NCBI GenBank assembly: GCA_031761405.1
Contig: JASEVX010000005.1
Location: forward strand, 30,615,127-30,679,126
Reading direction: 5' to 3'
Length of the DNA: 64,000 bases
Source: Serripes groenlandicus
Lineage: Eukaryota > Mollusca > Bivalvia > Cardiida > Cardiidae
The notes beneath the pieces were generated by a model that worked only from the letters and a program-made list of their open reading frames with translations, did no database searches and had not been told where the DNA came from. A program made the position numbers and the translations under genes. This document shows, one piece after another, positions 11,166-23,945 of the stretch (positions are counted from its first letter, which is position 1; each line of letters starts with the position of its first letter).

Positions 11166-14100
11166 ATGGCGTCGAATGTAAGTTGTGTTTACGTTTTCCT
11201 CTTCAAATTCGTTTTCATTTTGACAATAAAACTTCGTTACTGTTTCAATTTTTAATTGTTTAAGTGTTTATATTTTGTTTAAGCTTTTTGAACATAATGG
11301 TATTGTCGTATGACTCGTTTTTAACTTAAAAAAGTATAAATCCCTTATTTTCCAAATGAATCTTTTCTTATCTTGTTTTTGACATTTGTTTTTGAGCGAG
11401 TAAAAAAGAACTAAAATACTTCTGTAAGAACGAGTCCAACTCCCATTCAATGTACCTTTAATCAGGTTAACTTAAGTTTATTTTCATGACGAAAAGCTAA
11501 AGTTTCATCTCGAAATAGTGAACAAATAGATCTTTGTATCTTGTAGTCCAAATAATTCAGACTTTCGCTTGCTCATTGTATCGTACAGGTCCCTGTCCTC
11601 GAACAGTACATATTCTCGAACCTTAAGATCAAGGACTGTTTATATATTTCCAAAAATGCAGTTTTATACATAATAAATATTACGTTAACCGGTGCTTTGT
11701 TTACCAGTAGTGTTGGTTTTTGACATGAATATTTAAGTATTCCTGTGAGCCCTGATAAAAGGTTTGAGAACCGGTGTTTACATGCTATCATCTGATAATC
11801 TTTTGGCAAGGAAAGTCTAAACCTTTGTTGTATTTTCCTTTCACTTTTATCAAGTCGGCAAGAAAAACTCATGACGTCCGAAGATTACATCATTTGCATA
11901 TATATTAAAATTAAAATTATTGAAACAATTTAATAGATTATATTTAACATTGAATTGAACCACACAAATATGCAGCTCACCTCTTATCCTTTAATCCATA
12001 AAAATCAAATCACAACGCTGAAACATTGGATCAACCACTATTTGATTTTTCTTGCAACACTCAGTTAAATTGACTAGACGATATTAGCAAAGAATAATAA
12101 TGAAATATCACCCCAACTCCTTATACATTTTGTATGAATAAATCTATAATTATTTCGTAAAATATTTGATTGGGTTAAAACTTAGATATTATATTTGGTA
12201 AACCTCAGTTTTACTCGACAAACTGATAATTTTAGTGTACGTCAATAGTAATTTTAGAAGCTGGATTTAAAATGGATTAAAACATACAAGAACAAGAGTT
12301 AGGTCATTTGTATTGACATTTTACACTAGATAAATGGTTAAATGTTACCCCTGGCATTTGTAAATATTGGCGTGACATACCTTGCATTCACTAGATTTGT
12401 CCCTGGTATGTCACCAAAAGACTAAGTATCTTAAAACCCAAGTACATGAATTCTACAACCATGTAATACTTTAATTCCAATGCTATAAAAGAGAAAAAAA
12501 TTAGATCAAAGTGCATGATTAGAAACAATTGCAAGATGAAAAGGTTATTAACCCTTTTCCACATGCAACTCATCTGAAGCAGACGACTTTGAAAACATCA
12601 TAAGTACAGAAAATCCCTTTAAATAAAAGAACAATAATTGTGACCCCCGGGATGAACACAGTTAGAATGCCCTGCGATATAGTAAGTAGAAAAGTGTTAT
12701 TTGAAGGTTATTGCTGGCATGGATGTATATTAATAACATTTTCCCACATGGAACAAATCTGCAGCAGCAGCTGACTTTAAAAAGATCTAGACAAATTACA
12801 TGTTGAAAATCTCCATGAATGAAGGATTGTTGAAAAGATGTGGCACTAAGAGAAATTCATTTTGACACTACGTTTAATGCAGATGTGTCTAAAATTGTTT
12901 ACATAAGGAAACGGTTAATTAAATATAAATTAACTTGTTATTTTATTTTATTTCCAGAACCCTTCTGAAGCAGGTCCATCTTCCAGTAATACTAATAAGA
13001 ATGACAGACTTAGCAGGCTGAAAGATCTCCAACTCAGAATGGTATATTAATTATTATAATTAATATCTTTGAAATTTATTATTTAGAGACCATTGAGAAA
13101 GAATCACAAAGATGTCAGGTCATTTGGTTGATATTTGAAATGGTCTGAATTTGAAAGATTTAGTGATGAGGTAACAGGTAAAAATACCTTTATCACATGC
13201 AGGCTCAATTTGACATGTCTGCCATATCAACGATTTAGATAACTGTGTAATTTTCTGAGTCTACTTTCTTTTGTCCACCAACAATTGTTTTAATAGTTAT
13301 TAACTTATTTGTGACATGTTTTTGGAATATCAATGACTTACATGCTAGCCTAAACTTCCAAGTTGGCCTTTTTGCCCCCAATATCTATTTACTGCATCAC
13401 CTCATCCTTTTAATAAAAGATCATGCCAGTTATTATCACAAGAAGACCCCAAGCTTCTAGAGGAATGTGCACATAAGTGAGTCATGAGATTTAATGCAAA
13501 GAATTGCTACATCCTTAGTACAATGTATTAAGATAGAATTATTTCACTTCTACCAAATCATTTACCACATATTTAAATCAGTTCCGAAACATCCATACTT
13601 GCTACTAAGCATCATGATTTATGAAGACGTCAAATTGAATAGCATTATAAAAAATATCTGTAATAAAGCAAGCTCAAAATAGAGCCACCCTGTTTGCTTC
13701 TGGCGCCACAACTTAAAAAATTTGATATTGATAATGATTACTTAGACCACATCCAAAGGAAAGCTGCCTGATTCATAAGTGGAACTTTTTGATCGCATGA
13801 AGCTCATAAGAAGACTGCTATGCATCCTTGTTCTTCCTTCACTCCAAAAAAGTTATCATGCCTGAATTTCCTCTTCATAGTAGCTAGGGGACTGCAGGGT
13901 CACTGGTATCAGCAATACCTCCATCAAGCTAATATAAGCTTATGAAACCAATCAAAAACAAAGGTTGAATATGGCCAACCATTAAACTTATAAACAATAT
14001 TACAAATAATCAAGTTCAAAGTTCGCAAGACAAAAGTTATTAATCCAGGGGTTGTGGGTTTAAATCCTGACTCGGACTTTCATGTTTTCCTGGAAGACAT

Positions 14101-17100
14101 ACCAAGTCATTCATCTTCGACCAATAAGCGAAATAGTCTTGTAGGTAGCCAGTCGCCTGGAAAGAATGATGTTTGGAAAACTGGTGCTAAAAGGTCAGGG
14201 AAAGCATGTTAACCTGTTACTTCACACAGACGACATTTTACACCTGCCATTAAACATGACTTTTGAAAACATTGCAATAAAAGGTGAAATTGTTCAAAAC
14301 AAGCAATTTCACCTTTTATTGCAATATTTTCAAACATGGTCAACTCTTTATCAATATTAATCTTTCAGTTTTCTAGATTGTTGAAATTGTTTGTCTGATA
14401 ATTGTAGAGCAGACAACCTTTGAAAAGTCATGTGAAGTAACGGGTTATAACTGGCCAGTTTGAATGAATTGTATTCAACTTGAACAAGAATGTAAGAAAC
14501 AAAGTAATAGCATTGTCATATTTGATTGGTGTGATTGTAATATAATTTTTAAGAAGAAATTATTAATGTTTTCAGAATGAGGCAAGAAAAATGAATCATC
14601 AAGAAGTGGTTGAAGAGGATAGAAGGAAGAAACTTCCTGCTAACTTTGAACAGAAAAGAAAATTTGTTGAATGGGAAGAACAAGAGGAAAAGAAAAGGAA
14701 AGTGAGTATATCAGTGCCCGCGCAATTTTCAATCGCAATTTTCGACAAATGCTAAAATATATGGCGAAAACTTTTCAGGTTCTCAGGTTTTGGTGTTAAG
14801 GGAAAACAATGTTTCACATTGTGCTGGTTCCTCAATCTTAATAAATTATATTTATATATGATATAATGTAGATCACTACTCAATGTAGTCTATTTGTATC
14901 ACTCTGTCCTTCGTCATCTATAGTTAACATCAGGCTTCAAACAGCATCTCCTCCTTGATAACTGCGCTAATGCTAATCAAATTTCACAATAATGTTTCTT
15001 TAACCCTTTTCCCGCATACAAAACATTTGCAGCAGACAACTTTAAAAACATCTGGGAAAAGATTGTGTTAAATCTTTATAAGGGAAAATTTATACATTAA
15101 AAGGAGTTGGAAACATTGTGGCAAAAGGAGAAATTGTTTGTTTTGAGCAATTTCTTCTTTTGTCACAATGTTTTCAAAAGTCTTCTGCATCAGAAAGTGT
15201 CTATTTGAGGGAAAGGATTAATGGTCTTATTTCAAAAATAGTCTGCTGTAGAGGTACGGGTGAAGACTCACATTTTATAGATTTATCTTCATGCAACAGC
15301 AGATCTCTTAGACATAATAATACATATCTGTTTCCTTCCAGGAAGCAGAGGCTAAGGGTGAGGATTATGATCGAGTCAAAGTTTTAGAACTTGGCGCAGA
15401 TGAGGCAGAAAGATGGGAAAGGAAGAAAAAGAAGAAGAATCCAGACCCTGGATTTTCAGGTTAGTTTTATTTACCAAAGTCTAAATTATTATTTGAGCTC
15501 TGTCTTATTAATTTAAGGGCAACTATTAGTTTTATGCATAGATAAGATTTGAAAAGTAAGAATTCTTTCCCTTTGAAATTCTCTATGCTGTGAAGTTTGA
15601 AAAACTCAATGTGAATATGGTGTTGGTTAATTAACTATTAACTGACATATTTTAAAGTTGTGTTCTTAAACATCATAGAAAAAAAATGTAGCATTGAACG
15701 ATTTGAAAGTATAAATTGATAAAGACTGAAATAATTTAGTTTCTCCTTTTTCCATAATATTTTCAATTGACCTCTGCTACAGAGGTGGTAAGTGTCAACT
15801 GTATCAAAAAAAGAGATGGTGTTTACAAACACAATACAATAACTAATGGTGACTTTTGAACTTGGTAATATCACTTTTCACTGATTAAGATGAAATTGTT
15901 GAAACGTTACTTGCAAATAGATGTAATTTGTATTTGTGAAGTAGTTTTAACATCTCCATTATCTCCCACAGATTATGAATCTGCGACATACAGGCAGTAT
16001 CAGAGGAACACAAAGAAAATGAAACCAGATTTACAGGAATATGGCAGACAGAAAAATAAAATGTAAGCTTTTAACCCTTTCCCACATATAAACACCTTCT
16101 GAGGCCTCTGCAGCAGACAACTATTAGAAACATGGCGACAAAAGAATAAATTGCTCAAAATGTACAACTTCTCCTTTTTCCAAAACTTATTTAATTATTT
16201 TTCTTTCATTACAAGAGCGTTCCCATATTTTTGCCTACATGTTTACAAAGTTGTCTGCTGCAGGTTTTTTGTATGTGGAAAAGGGTTAATATATGTTTGA
16301 TTTGTCTTTTGGGTCCCGCTTGTTTGGTAATGTTTATTGTTTTCAAAAACCCTTCTTACATGCACTTGTGCAGCAGACTACATATACAGGTGAAAATCTT
16401 GTTTTGATTTAATGAAATTGTTCCAGGCTCAATTTTTCCTTAACCCTTTCCCACATACAACTCTGCAAAAAAAGCCTGGGTAAAAATATGATTAACCTCT
16501 ATAAATAAATGTATAACTATAGAATAGAGTTGAAAACATGGTGTCAAAAGGAATTTTTTTTCGTTTTGAGCAATTTCTACTTTTATCACCATGTTTTCAA
16601 AACGCCGTCTACTGCAGAGGCGTTGGAAAGCATCTATGTAAGGCAAAGGGTTAAAGAAATTGGTCAAGACTATCAATTTCCGCTTATCCCACAAAGTTAA
16701 ATCGTTTTCATATATTAATATGGAAAGATTTAAACTTATACCTGTTTTATACTTTATTTTAACAGGGGTGAAGATTTCTATGCCAATAAGGACACACTTG
16801 GTTTAAGCCAGAGAAAGGATCCTGAGGAAGCAATTGACCGGATGGTGGTCGATCTAGAGAAACAGTCAGTCTATTTCTTGATATTACATATAATTTATAA
16901 CAGTTAACCCTTTGTCAAAAAATAGAAAATCTCTATAATTGAATGGATAATCTTTGACTAAAACCTGTCTACTGCAGAGGCGTCAAAAAGCGTCTATATG
17001 AGGGAAAGGGTAAAAGAAAAAATCATAATTCCTTGTAGGAACATTCCAATGGGAGATCATCAGATGGGTTAATGATATTAGGTCCCCTCCGACATTGCAA

Positions 17101-18089
17101 TACACATTCACATCCGAAAATCACCATAATGGCAACTTCTTTTATCAAATGTACCATAAATGACAGATTATCCTTCATGTTTATCCTTTATGATTTTATG
17201 CAAATGCACTTTTTGATACACAATCTTTAGTATCATTTTGGGGTAAAATTCCTATGTGTAATGTTCAATGATAGATGTACTTAATGTTTTTGCATCAATG
17301 GTAAATACTCTCTATTGAATTTAAAACAGTTCCTAGATAGGAAGATTGTATTAAAACAACTAGTTCAACCTGAACTTATTTGCAACCATCTGAAGGAATA
17401 ATAACAATATTTGCAAATTTAGATGAAATTCTTTTGTACAGGGTTTGTGAAATGATTAGGTAATTCACAATTTTTGCAAGGTCAACTTGTGAAGTTCATT
17501 GTTTTGTTAACGCTCAACTGATATTTCAAAAACTACACCATGCATTGGTATAATGGTTACTTCTTTTCATATTTGACTGGTGGTTAAATATTAATTAAGA
17601 GGTTGATAAAAAAAATTTTTTACACAAAATATTATCAAGTGAAATAAGCTCTCATACAATAACTGAACACTCTCTCACTTATAGACGCATCTGCAGCAGA
17701 GGACTTTTGAAAACATTTTGGCAAAATAAGAGAATTGCTCAAAACGGGCAATTTTTCTTTTTGCCACAATGTTATCAACTCTATTTAATAGTTAAACTCT
17801 CATTTATTGAGACTTTTCATGTTTATGTCAATATGTTTTGAAAGTTGTCTGCTGCAAAATTGTTGTATGTAGGAAAAGATTAAGTAATTGTCTATTGCAA
17901 GTTTTATCAATTTCCATTTTCAGGATTGAAAAGAGAGCCAAGTTCAGCCGAAGGAGGACTCATGATGAAGATGCTGATATCGATTACATTAATGAAAGAA
18001 ACGCTAGATTTAACAAGAAACTAGAGAGATTTTTCGGAACGTATACGGCTGATATTAAACAGAACTTGGAGAGGGGCACAGCTGTATAA
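11166..18089 (+). CDS. SYF2: Pre-mRNA-splicing factor SYF2, complete, 7 exons
   Basis: Exons: 11166-11177, 12958-13041, 14576-14701, 15342-15459, 15972-16062, 16766-16864, 17924-18089. The phases agree and the protein is 231 aa (human about 243). SYF2 is a nuclear spliceosome component associated with the Prp19/NTC complex. It is a charged, largely helical protein. Diagnostic blocks are [10 protein letters not shown] (exon 3), [20 protein letters not shown] and [17 protein letters not shown] (exons 4-5), [15 protein letters not shown] (exons 6-7), and [20 protein letters not shown] followed by a C-terminal NLERGTAV (exon 7). Exon 1 encodes only MASN. Donor sites are gtaagt, gtatat, gtgagt, gttagt, gtaagc and gtcagt. 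MITEs sit in introns 2, 3, 5 and 6. The gene shares a 79-bp head-to-head promoter with UFSP1. Confidence 0.96.
11178..12957. other. SYF2 intron 1 content
   Basis: Mostly AT-rich sequence without a recognisable gene. A family A left half lies at 12547-12640 (ATTAACCCTTTTCCACATGC) and a decayed whole copy at about 12735-12918. Confidence 0.5.
14036..14172 (+). mobile_element. SINE2 fragment
   Basis: Contains the B-box region AATCCAGGGGTTGTGGGTTT and part of the body (TTCATCTTCGACCAATAAGC). The A-box half is missing. It lies in SYF2 intron 2. Confidence 0.55.
14205..14447. mobile_element. MITE subfamily B
   Basis: Ends are ACCTGTTACTTCACACAGAC and TGAAGTAACGGGTTA instead of CCCTTTCC. The interior is related to family A (ACTTTTGAAAACATTG, then GCAATAAAAGGTGAAATTG and its complement). 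Other copies are at 20959, 43391 and 54541. Confidence 0.7.
15000..15222. mobile_element. TTAA-MITE, family A
   Basis: Ends TTAACCCTTTTCCCGCATAC and GAGGGAAAGGATTAA. The palindrome is near the right end. It lies in SYF2 intron 3, about 120 bp before exon 4. Confidence 0.8.
16071..16289. mobile_element. TTAA-MITE, family A, 8 bp after SYF2 exon 5
   Basis: Ends TTAACCCTTTCCCACATAT and ATGTGGAAAAGGGTTAA. The donor gtaagc of exon 5 lies at 16063-16068, so the element begins almost at the donor and splicing was tolerated. Confidence 0.82.
16440..16654. mobile_element. TTAA-MITE, family A
   Basis: Ends TTAACCCTTTCCCACATAC and AAGGCAAAGGGTTAA. It lies in SYF2 intron 5. Confidence 0.8.
16904..17013. 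mobile_element. TTAA-MITE deletion derivative lacking the central palindrome
   Basis: About 110 bp: TTAACCCTTTGTC joins the right half ending GAGGGAAAGGGTAA. It lies in SYF2 intron 6. Confidence 0.7.
17669..17883. mobile_element. TTAA-MITE, family A, decayed ends
   Basis: Core GCAGCAGAGGACTTTTGAAA, central AAATTGCTCAAAACGGGCAA, and right end TGTAGGAAAAGATTAA. It ends about 40 bp before SYF2 exon 7. Confidence 0.7.
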
Positions 18090-18532
18090 AAATATACTAT
18101 ATTTGGGTTAAGATCATCTGTGGCCTGATACAGACCACATTACAGGTTCTAGAACAGAAAGTGGTTCTCCTTTTCAGGCATTGTTTTCAACTCTGTATCA
18201 AAATTATACATGTATCCAATTTTCTGGCAATTTCATCTGAAATGTTTTCAAATCAAATAATTCTTACAATTTCGTATAATGTAAAATGGTAAATGAACAG
18301 GGGTATAGGAGCAATTTTTATATAACAATTTTAACTCTGTATTTGCTTAATTTTACGCAAAAAATGTAGTTTTAAAAATCAGTGTTGTAGTTTTCATCTC
18401 TTAAAGAAAAGGAGAATTCATAAACTGTAGTGAAGCGTGTCAAAGAAGAAAAAGGTCTAAATATTGATAATGTCTGGCAGTGGTTACAAGGATAACTTCC
18501 AGAACACGTAAATTCTTTGTCATGTCGTTACT
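18090..18532. other. SYF2 3' region
   Basis: AT-rich sequence after the SYF2 stop, presumably 3' UTR. I see no clear AATAAA in the first 400 bp. A candidate at 18911-18916 lies beyond a MITE. Confidence 0.4.
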
Positions 18533-18742
18533 TTTAACCTCTACCCACGTACAACAAATCTGCAGCAGACGACCTGGAAAACAAAGTGATAAAAAAATGA
18601 AAAATCTTAATAAAAGTTAAGAAACATTGCGGCTAAAGGAGAAATTGCTCATCATGAGCAACTTAATCTTTGGCCACAATGTTTTCAAAAGTCATCTGCT
18701 GCTATTGCGTCAAAAATGCGTCTGCAGGTGGGAAAGAGATAA
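18533..18742. mobile_element. TTAA-MITE, family A, right-palindrome form
   Basis: Starts TTAACCTCTACCCACGTAC; the palindrome AATTGCTCATCATGAGCAA is followed by the right end GGTGGGAAAGAGATAA. A second, left-truncated copy lies at about 18885-19066. Confidence 0.72.
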
Positions 18743-19079
18743 CACAAGATTGACCTGATCATGGCGGTGCAAAGATTTATTATTTATTATTATATACGGC
18801 TCACGGATATTCATAAAATTTGTCATTTTGTTTTTTATGAAAATTCACGTGGTTGGATAAATGAAGCAGTTACCCTCAATCAAAAGCTTTCAGATGCCTG
18901 TTCAGTAGTGAAAATAAAGAATTATGAGAAAATTTCTTCTTTTACCACAATGTTTTCAACTTATTTCAACTATCATTTTTTCATTTGTAGAGTTGTTTCA
19001 TAATTTTGCCACAATGGTTTCAAAGTCATCTGCTGCATATTTGTTCTATTTGGGAAAGGGGGGTTAAATTTTATAAAAA

Positions 19080-20000
19080 TACAGTCAAACCTGAATTAAA
19101 GAACACCTAGCAATAGCAATTCACTGTCTATAGGGACCCTACTTTTAGTTTCCCAAATACTCATTATACCCCCAGATACGTAGTATATGTGGCCCGGGGC
19201 TATATAGGAGTCACGCAACCCTTGGTAAGTTTTCAATATAACTTCACAAGAATGATTGATACCAAGCCTAGTTGTGCATATTTTTGGCGTGTTGCACTGG
19301 AAATATTTTTAAATGAGTTATGGCCCCTTGAATTTCTCAAACATAGTTGGTCTATAGACATTTCTTGTGAACACTATTTCTCAGCAACCCTTGGTCAGAA
19401 TTTAATACAACTTCACAAGAATGATTGGTACCAAGCCTAGTTGTGCATATTGTCGGCGTGTTGAACTGTAATTATTTTTAAAGGAGTTATGGCCCCTTGA
19501 ATTTCTCATACATAGTTTGTAGACATTTCTTGTGAACACTATTTCTCAGCAACCCTTGGTAAGTTTTCAATATAACTTCACAAGAATGATTGATACCAAG
19601 CCTAGTTGTGCATATTGTCGGCGTGTTGCACTGTAATTATTTTTAAATGAGTTATTGCTCCTTGAATTTCTCATACATAGTTTGTAGACATTTCTTGTGA
19701 ACACTATTTCTCAGCAACCCTTGGTCAGAATTCAATATAACTTCACAAGAATGATTGATGCCTAGTTGTGCATATTGTGGGCGTGTTGCACTGGAATTTA
19801 TATTTATTTTTAAATGAGTTATGGCCCCTTGAATGTCTCATACATATGTATATTGTCAGGCACCAGCTTGGGGTATTCATCACCTTCAGTGATATTTCTA
19901 GTTTTCTGTATAAATGACCCTGCAATGAAAGACCACCTGTGATCAAAGACCAGATTGTTCACTTTCAATGGGTGGTCTTTAAACATAGGTTTGACTGTAG
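19080..20000. mobile_element. DNA transposon relic with CAGTCAAACCT ends, host of a nested element
   Basis: The left end TACAGTCAAACCTGAATTAA (19080) pairs with the right end AGGTTTGACTGTA (to 20000). The alignment continues for about 30 bp inward (AAAGAACACC against the complement of GGTGGTCTTT). A TA pair flanks both ends. There is no transposase. Confidence 0.6.
19163..19903 (+). mobile_element. Tandem-repeat element, family G (about 4 units of 165-178 bp)
   Basis: Begins TATACCCCCAGATACGTAG and TATATAGGAGTCACG. Units carry CAGCAACCCTTGG (about 19215, 19385, 19550, 19723) and AGTTATGGCCCCTTGAAT. It ends with the hairpin ATCACCTTCAGTGAT (19879-19893), then ATTTCTAGTT. It sits inside the 19080-20000 relic. 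Confidence 0.68.
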
Positions 20001-20448
20001 ATGTATGATAATGTTATAATTTATTTGCTCAGAGGTCAGGGTCAGGTCAACAGTGTCACGCTTGAAAAATACATGAACAGTGCTCCGGGAAAACCAACCT
20101 TGGCATATAATTGTTGCAAGTTGAGATAAAATATCTGCCTGGTCATTCATGCTAAAAGATCAAAGTGAAAACAGTTTTATAGCCGTTTCTAATTTGCCAC
20201 ACTGGTCACAACTCTCGTAAGGTTGGTTTTCGCAGAGCACCGCTAAATATATATTTGTCTTTGTACATAGTTTGGTTTTTATAAATAAATGAAATAGAAA
20301 ACAACCGTGTTTATTTAAAACTTTATTTTGAAAAAATTATATCTCAAGAACAGTCAAGAATAACTAGAGTTCAAGAGTGAAACAAAGAAAAAAGATATTA
20401 AATCACTCTGGTGCAGTCTAATGAATGATGGTGCATTAAAGATGAATT

Positions 20449-20679
20449 TACCCTTTCCTTCACAGTTAAAACCGTTGTTTAACCCTTAGTAGATGACTTG
20501 TGAAAACAATGCGGCAAAAGAAGAAACTGCTGATAATGAGCAATTTCTACTTTTGCCACACTGTTTTCAACTGTGTTTGATAACCCTACTATAAAAGTAA
20601 CATTTAGTTAGCGAGCTTTCCATATTTATGCATATATGTTATCAAAGTAGTCTACTGCAGAAATGAGGGTAAGGGTAAA
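20449..20679. mobile_element. TTAA-MITE, family A, diverged
   Basis: Starts TTTACCCTTTCCTTCACAG and ends ATGAGGGTAAGGGTAA. The centre is AGAAACTGCTGATAATGAGC. Confidence 0.65.
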
Positions 20680-20958
20680 ACAATGTTAGATAAGCAGATA
20701 CAGTACCAGTAATGCTCGAAATGAGTAATTCTCAGATAAAAGTAAGAAAAATATATTCTTTGCTTATATACATGTATATCCTTCCTTTTATTTAAATTTT
20801 ACATTTTTTTAAAAGTTTATCCATCTTATGCAGTGACTATATCTTGTATATCTGTATTCCATGATACCTTGGAATGATCATCATTTGTAGTCTTTTTACT
20901 CTGTATGTTATAGCCGAAATTACAAACAAAAGTAAGCCACATAACATGAAAAGCGATT

Positions 20959-21156
20959 ACTTCAGTTCGAACAGGCGACTTTTGAAAACATTGCAATAAA
21001 AGTTGAAATTGCTCAAAACAAGCAATTTCATCTATTATTTCAATATTTTCAACTCTTTATCAATATAGTTCTTTCAGTTTTCTAGATTGTTGAAATTGTT
21101 CGTCTGATGATTGTAAAGCAGACGACCTTTGAAAAGCCATCTGAAGGAATGGGTTA
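20959..21156. mobile_element. MITE subfamily B
   Basis: Left end TTACTTCAGTTCGAACAGGC, centre AAATTGCTCAAAACAAGCAA, right end GGAATGGGTTAA. Confidence 0.68.
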
Positions 21157-21501
21157 AGAACAAATTTATATGCCAATTTACTATTAAATTGCAACTTTTG
21201 AGAATTCCGTTTTGGTCCAAGCTGATCCCTAGCCACTTCCAGGATGCTTGATTTACTAAACAGTGAAGATGGAAGATCCTTATCAGACTGCATGGAGGGG
21301 GTGGCCAAGTTTTTCTTCGTTTTGAAAGTAGGTTTTTGGGCAATGTGGCCCATTTGATGAAAAAGTAGAGATAATTGATAGGTTCATTCAATTAACTTGT
21401 CCTATATTTTTATCTGACAAAAGAATATGCTAATCTGTTGTTTTGCCATAATGTAAGAGAAGTTGCAACTTTTTGCATTAAATGCTTACTTGATAAAACT
21501 T

Positions 21502-21720
21502 AAACCCTTTCCCTCATATAAATGCTTTCGGCAACTCTGCAGCAGGTGGCTTTTTTAAAACATGATGACAAAAGGAGAAATTACTCAAAACAAGCAATTT
21601 CTCCTTCTGTCACCATGTTTTCAATTATTGTACCTTCATTTAAAGGGAATTTAAAAAAAAAATTGGATATGTTTTCAAAATTGTCTGCTGCAGAGTTGTG
21701 GTATGTGGGAAAGGATTTAA
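21502..21720. mobile_element. TTAA-MITE, family A
   Basis: AACCCTTTCCCTCATATAA to TGTGGGAAAGGATTTAA, with the central GGAGAAATTACTCAAAACAA hairpin. Confidence 0.78.
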
Positions 21721-21899
21721 GATAAGCACTGATGCTATACTGTACTTGGTTTGTGAAGGAACGATTTAAGGACAAACAATAAGAATAAAACAAAAATTGC
21801 TGGTGTGTTTGTTAACTATGTGAGGTTTTGGCATTTTTAACTCTCTAGAATACAATCCTTTGTTTTCTTTGATACTAATTGTACAATGTGAATTAACAC

Positions 21900-22060
21900 T
21901 TTCAATGCTGAATTTTTAAAATGGACGTGTTCAGCTTTGAGTTGATGTTGAGCAGCCAACAGTATAGATGCCTGGTCGGATGACGTGGAATCGCCGTCTT
22001 GCCAAGGGCTGCACTGGTGGCACAGGCTTCCCCAAATCGACTCAAGCAGGCAAAGGATTT
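21900..22060. other. GC-richer segment of unknown nature
   Basis: About 160 bp with TGGTCGGATGACGTGGAATC and CTTGCCAAGGGCTGC stand out in composition from the AT-rich flanks. The open frame on the minus strand shows no recognisable domain. Probably a repeat fragment. Confidence 0.3.
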
Positions 22061-22709
22061 AATTATGTCTCCAGCATAAAACAAAACTATTTCACAAAAG
22101 AAATCATCACTTGTAATTACCGTTGACATAAACTAGTGAATGACCCTATAGAAAAGTGTTTCACCCAATTTCTCCGCTCCGGTTGAATTAGCACAATACT
22201 GGCTATCAATGTAGAAGAGATGATATAGTATTTATTCAATAAGAATAATAAACAAAGAAGACAAAAGATCAAAGAAAACAAACTGTATATATATATAAAT
22301 TGGTACAACAACATCTATCACAACAGGTTGTAAGGCAGGGTCAGACAATATCTATATAATAACAGTGACTGTTTAACAAATGTTCAATATTTTAACTGTC
22401 AGTTTCGAAACTTTAATCTCATCAGCTATTTCAAGACAGTTACAGATATAAATAATTAAAAGAAAGAAACGACCCTATACAAATGAAATTATATTTGATG
22501 CATTACTTTTTATTTCTCTTAATTTCGTAAGTATTTTCTACCTTTTCAACACTTTTTTTAGTGTTTCATCTGCAATGGAAGTAGCAAACAATTACTTTTG
22601 GAGAAAAAGCTTAATAGCTACATAAAGTGAGTTGCTAGATGAAGTATTTTGATCTATTTACCATAAGAAAAGGCCTTGGATTCAACCTACAGCAACGAAA
22701 ATTTCATTT

Positions 22710-22862
22710 TATCCCTTTCCCATCTGCAGACGCAATAGCAGCAGTCGCCTTTTGAAAACATTGTGGCCAAAGTTGAAATTGCTCATGATGGCAACAATGT
22801 TTTCAACTTTATTTAACAATTAATTGTCTGCTACAGATTTGCTGTATGTGAAAAAGGGTTGA
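22710..22862. mobile_element. TTAA-MITE, shortened copy
   Basis: Starts TATCCCTTTCCCATCTGCAG and ends GTATGTGAAAAAGGGTTGAA. One palindrome arm is largely deleted. Confidence 0.65.
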
Positions 22863-23725
22863 ACGAAATACTGTAGGGGTGAATTTTGCTTGAATTCATT
22901 GGGGAATAAGAATAAAAATTCTAACAATAATAGAATCTTTCCTTAAAAAGTGATCAGATTAATTATATTTCTCATCGCTAATGCATGTTTGTTTGGTTTG
23001 TGGCATCAAAATACTTTCCTTCTCACATGGAAACTGTTTATTCTTATAAGCATTCCAATCTCTCAAGTTGTTAATACTAGATTTGTAAATATTCAAAAAT
23101 CTATGTCATGGGAAGAAGTTGCTCTTGGAAAAAAATATATTTCCCTAATACTATCTGTGGTATCATAATTATCATATGCTGAATATTATTTTTAAAAAAC
23201 AACAACAAAAAAACAAATTCTGATACAAAAATCTGTAGTATGCTGTTCAACTCATTTAAAAAACCTGCTTATTTGTGGATAAAAGGTAGTCGCACAACTA
23301 TAGTACAAATTATTGAAAAATGTAAACTAATTGTAATTTCCTAAAGTCATGTGTGCCAGTACCGGTTCATAGGTTGATGCAATTGTTTTACAATATAGCC
23401 ATCAAGATATCGATACAATATATTCTTTCTTGCACAAAACATGGATAACAAACAGCAGGTATAACAGACAAAACAAACAATAACAAAAAATAATATAACA
23501 TTTACCCAGTTCATCACAGAAATAATTGCTTTGTTTGTTCGATTTATTTACAACTATCTATAAAATGTATTATATTGCAGATATTCATCAGATATCAAAT
23601 ATGTTATGTTGCTGGATCAACCTGCATATCACAGTTTGATCTGGCTCTCATACTGTTACTGGTCCCATACATGTCAAAGAATGTCTAAACTATTGACAAT
23701 GTGCACTTGATTTGGTTTTGGATTT
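22863..23725. other. Intergenic AT-rich sequence, nothing recognised
   Basis: No splice-consistent exon or repeat family was identified. The 72-codon frame at 22950-23168 is low-complexity hydrophobic and unsupported. Confidence 0.4.
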
Positions 23726-23945
23726 GTTGGGGTTTTACACATTTAACATTATTTCAGTTATATCACGGTGACAGTTCACTTATTCATGATCCCTTGGTAA
23801 ACAAACCAGTTCTAGGCTAGGAAATGTGCCCTGCACAAGGGCACTCAACCATTACCACAGCGCCGCAACTGGGGATGGAACCGGAGATAGCCTGTTCCAA
23901 ATCCCTGACACTAACCACTAGGGCACGGCGGCGGCGGATTCCATG
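23726..23945 (-). mobile_element. SINE1, near full length
   Basis: On the minus strand: head GTGCCCTAGTGGTTAGTGTC, body GTGCCCTTGTGCAGGGCAC and TTTACCAAGGGATCATGAAT, tail near TTTGGGGTTTTACAC (plus strand). Confidence 0.72.

Noticed and set aside
22950..23168. 72-codon hydrophobic frame
   Set aside because: AT-rich low-complexity composition, no splice support, no recognised domain.
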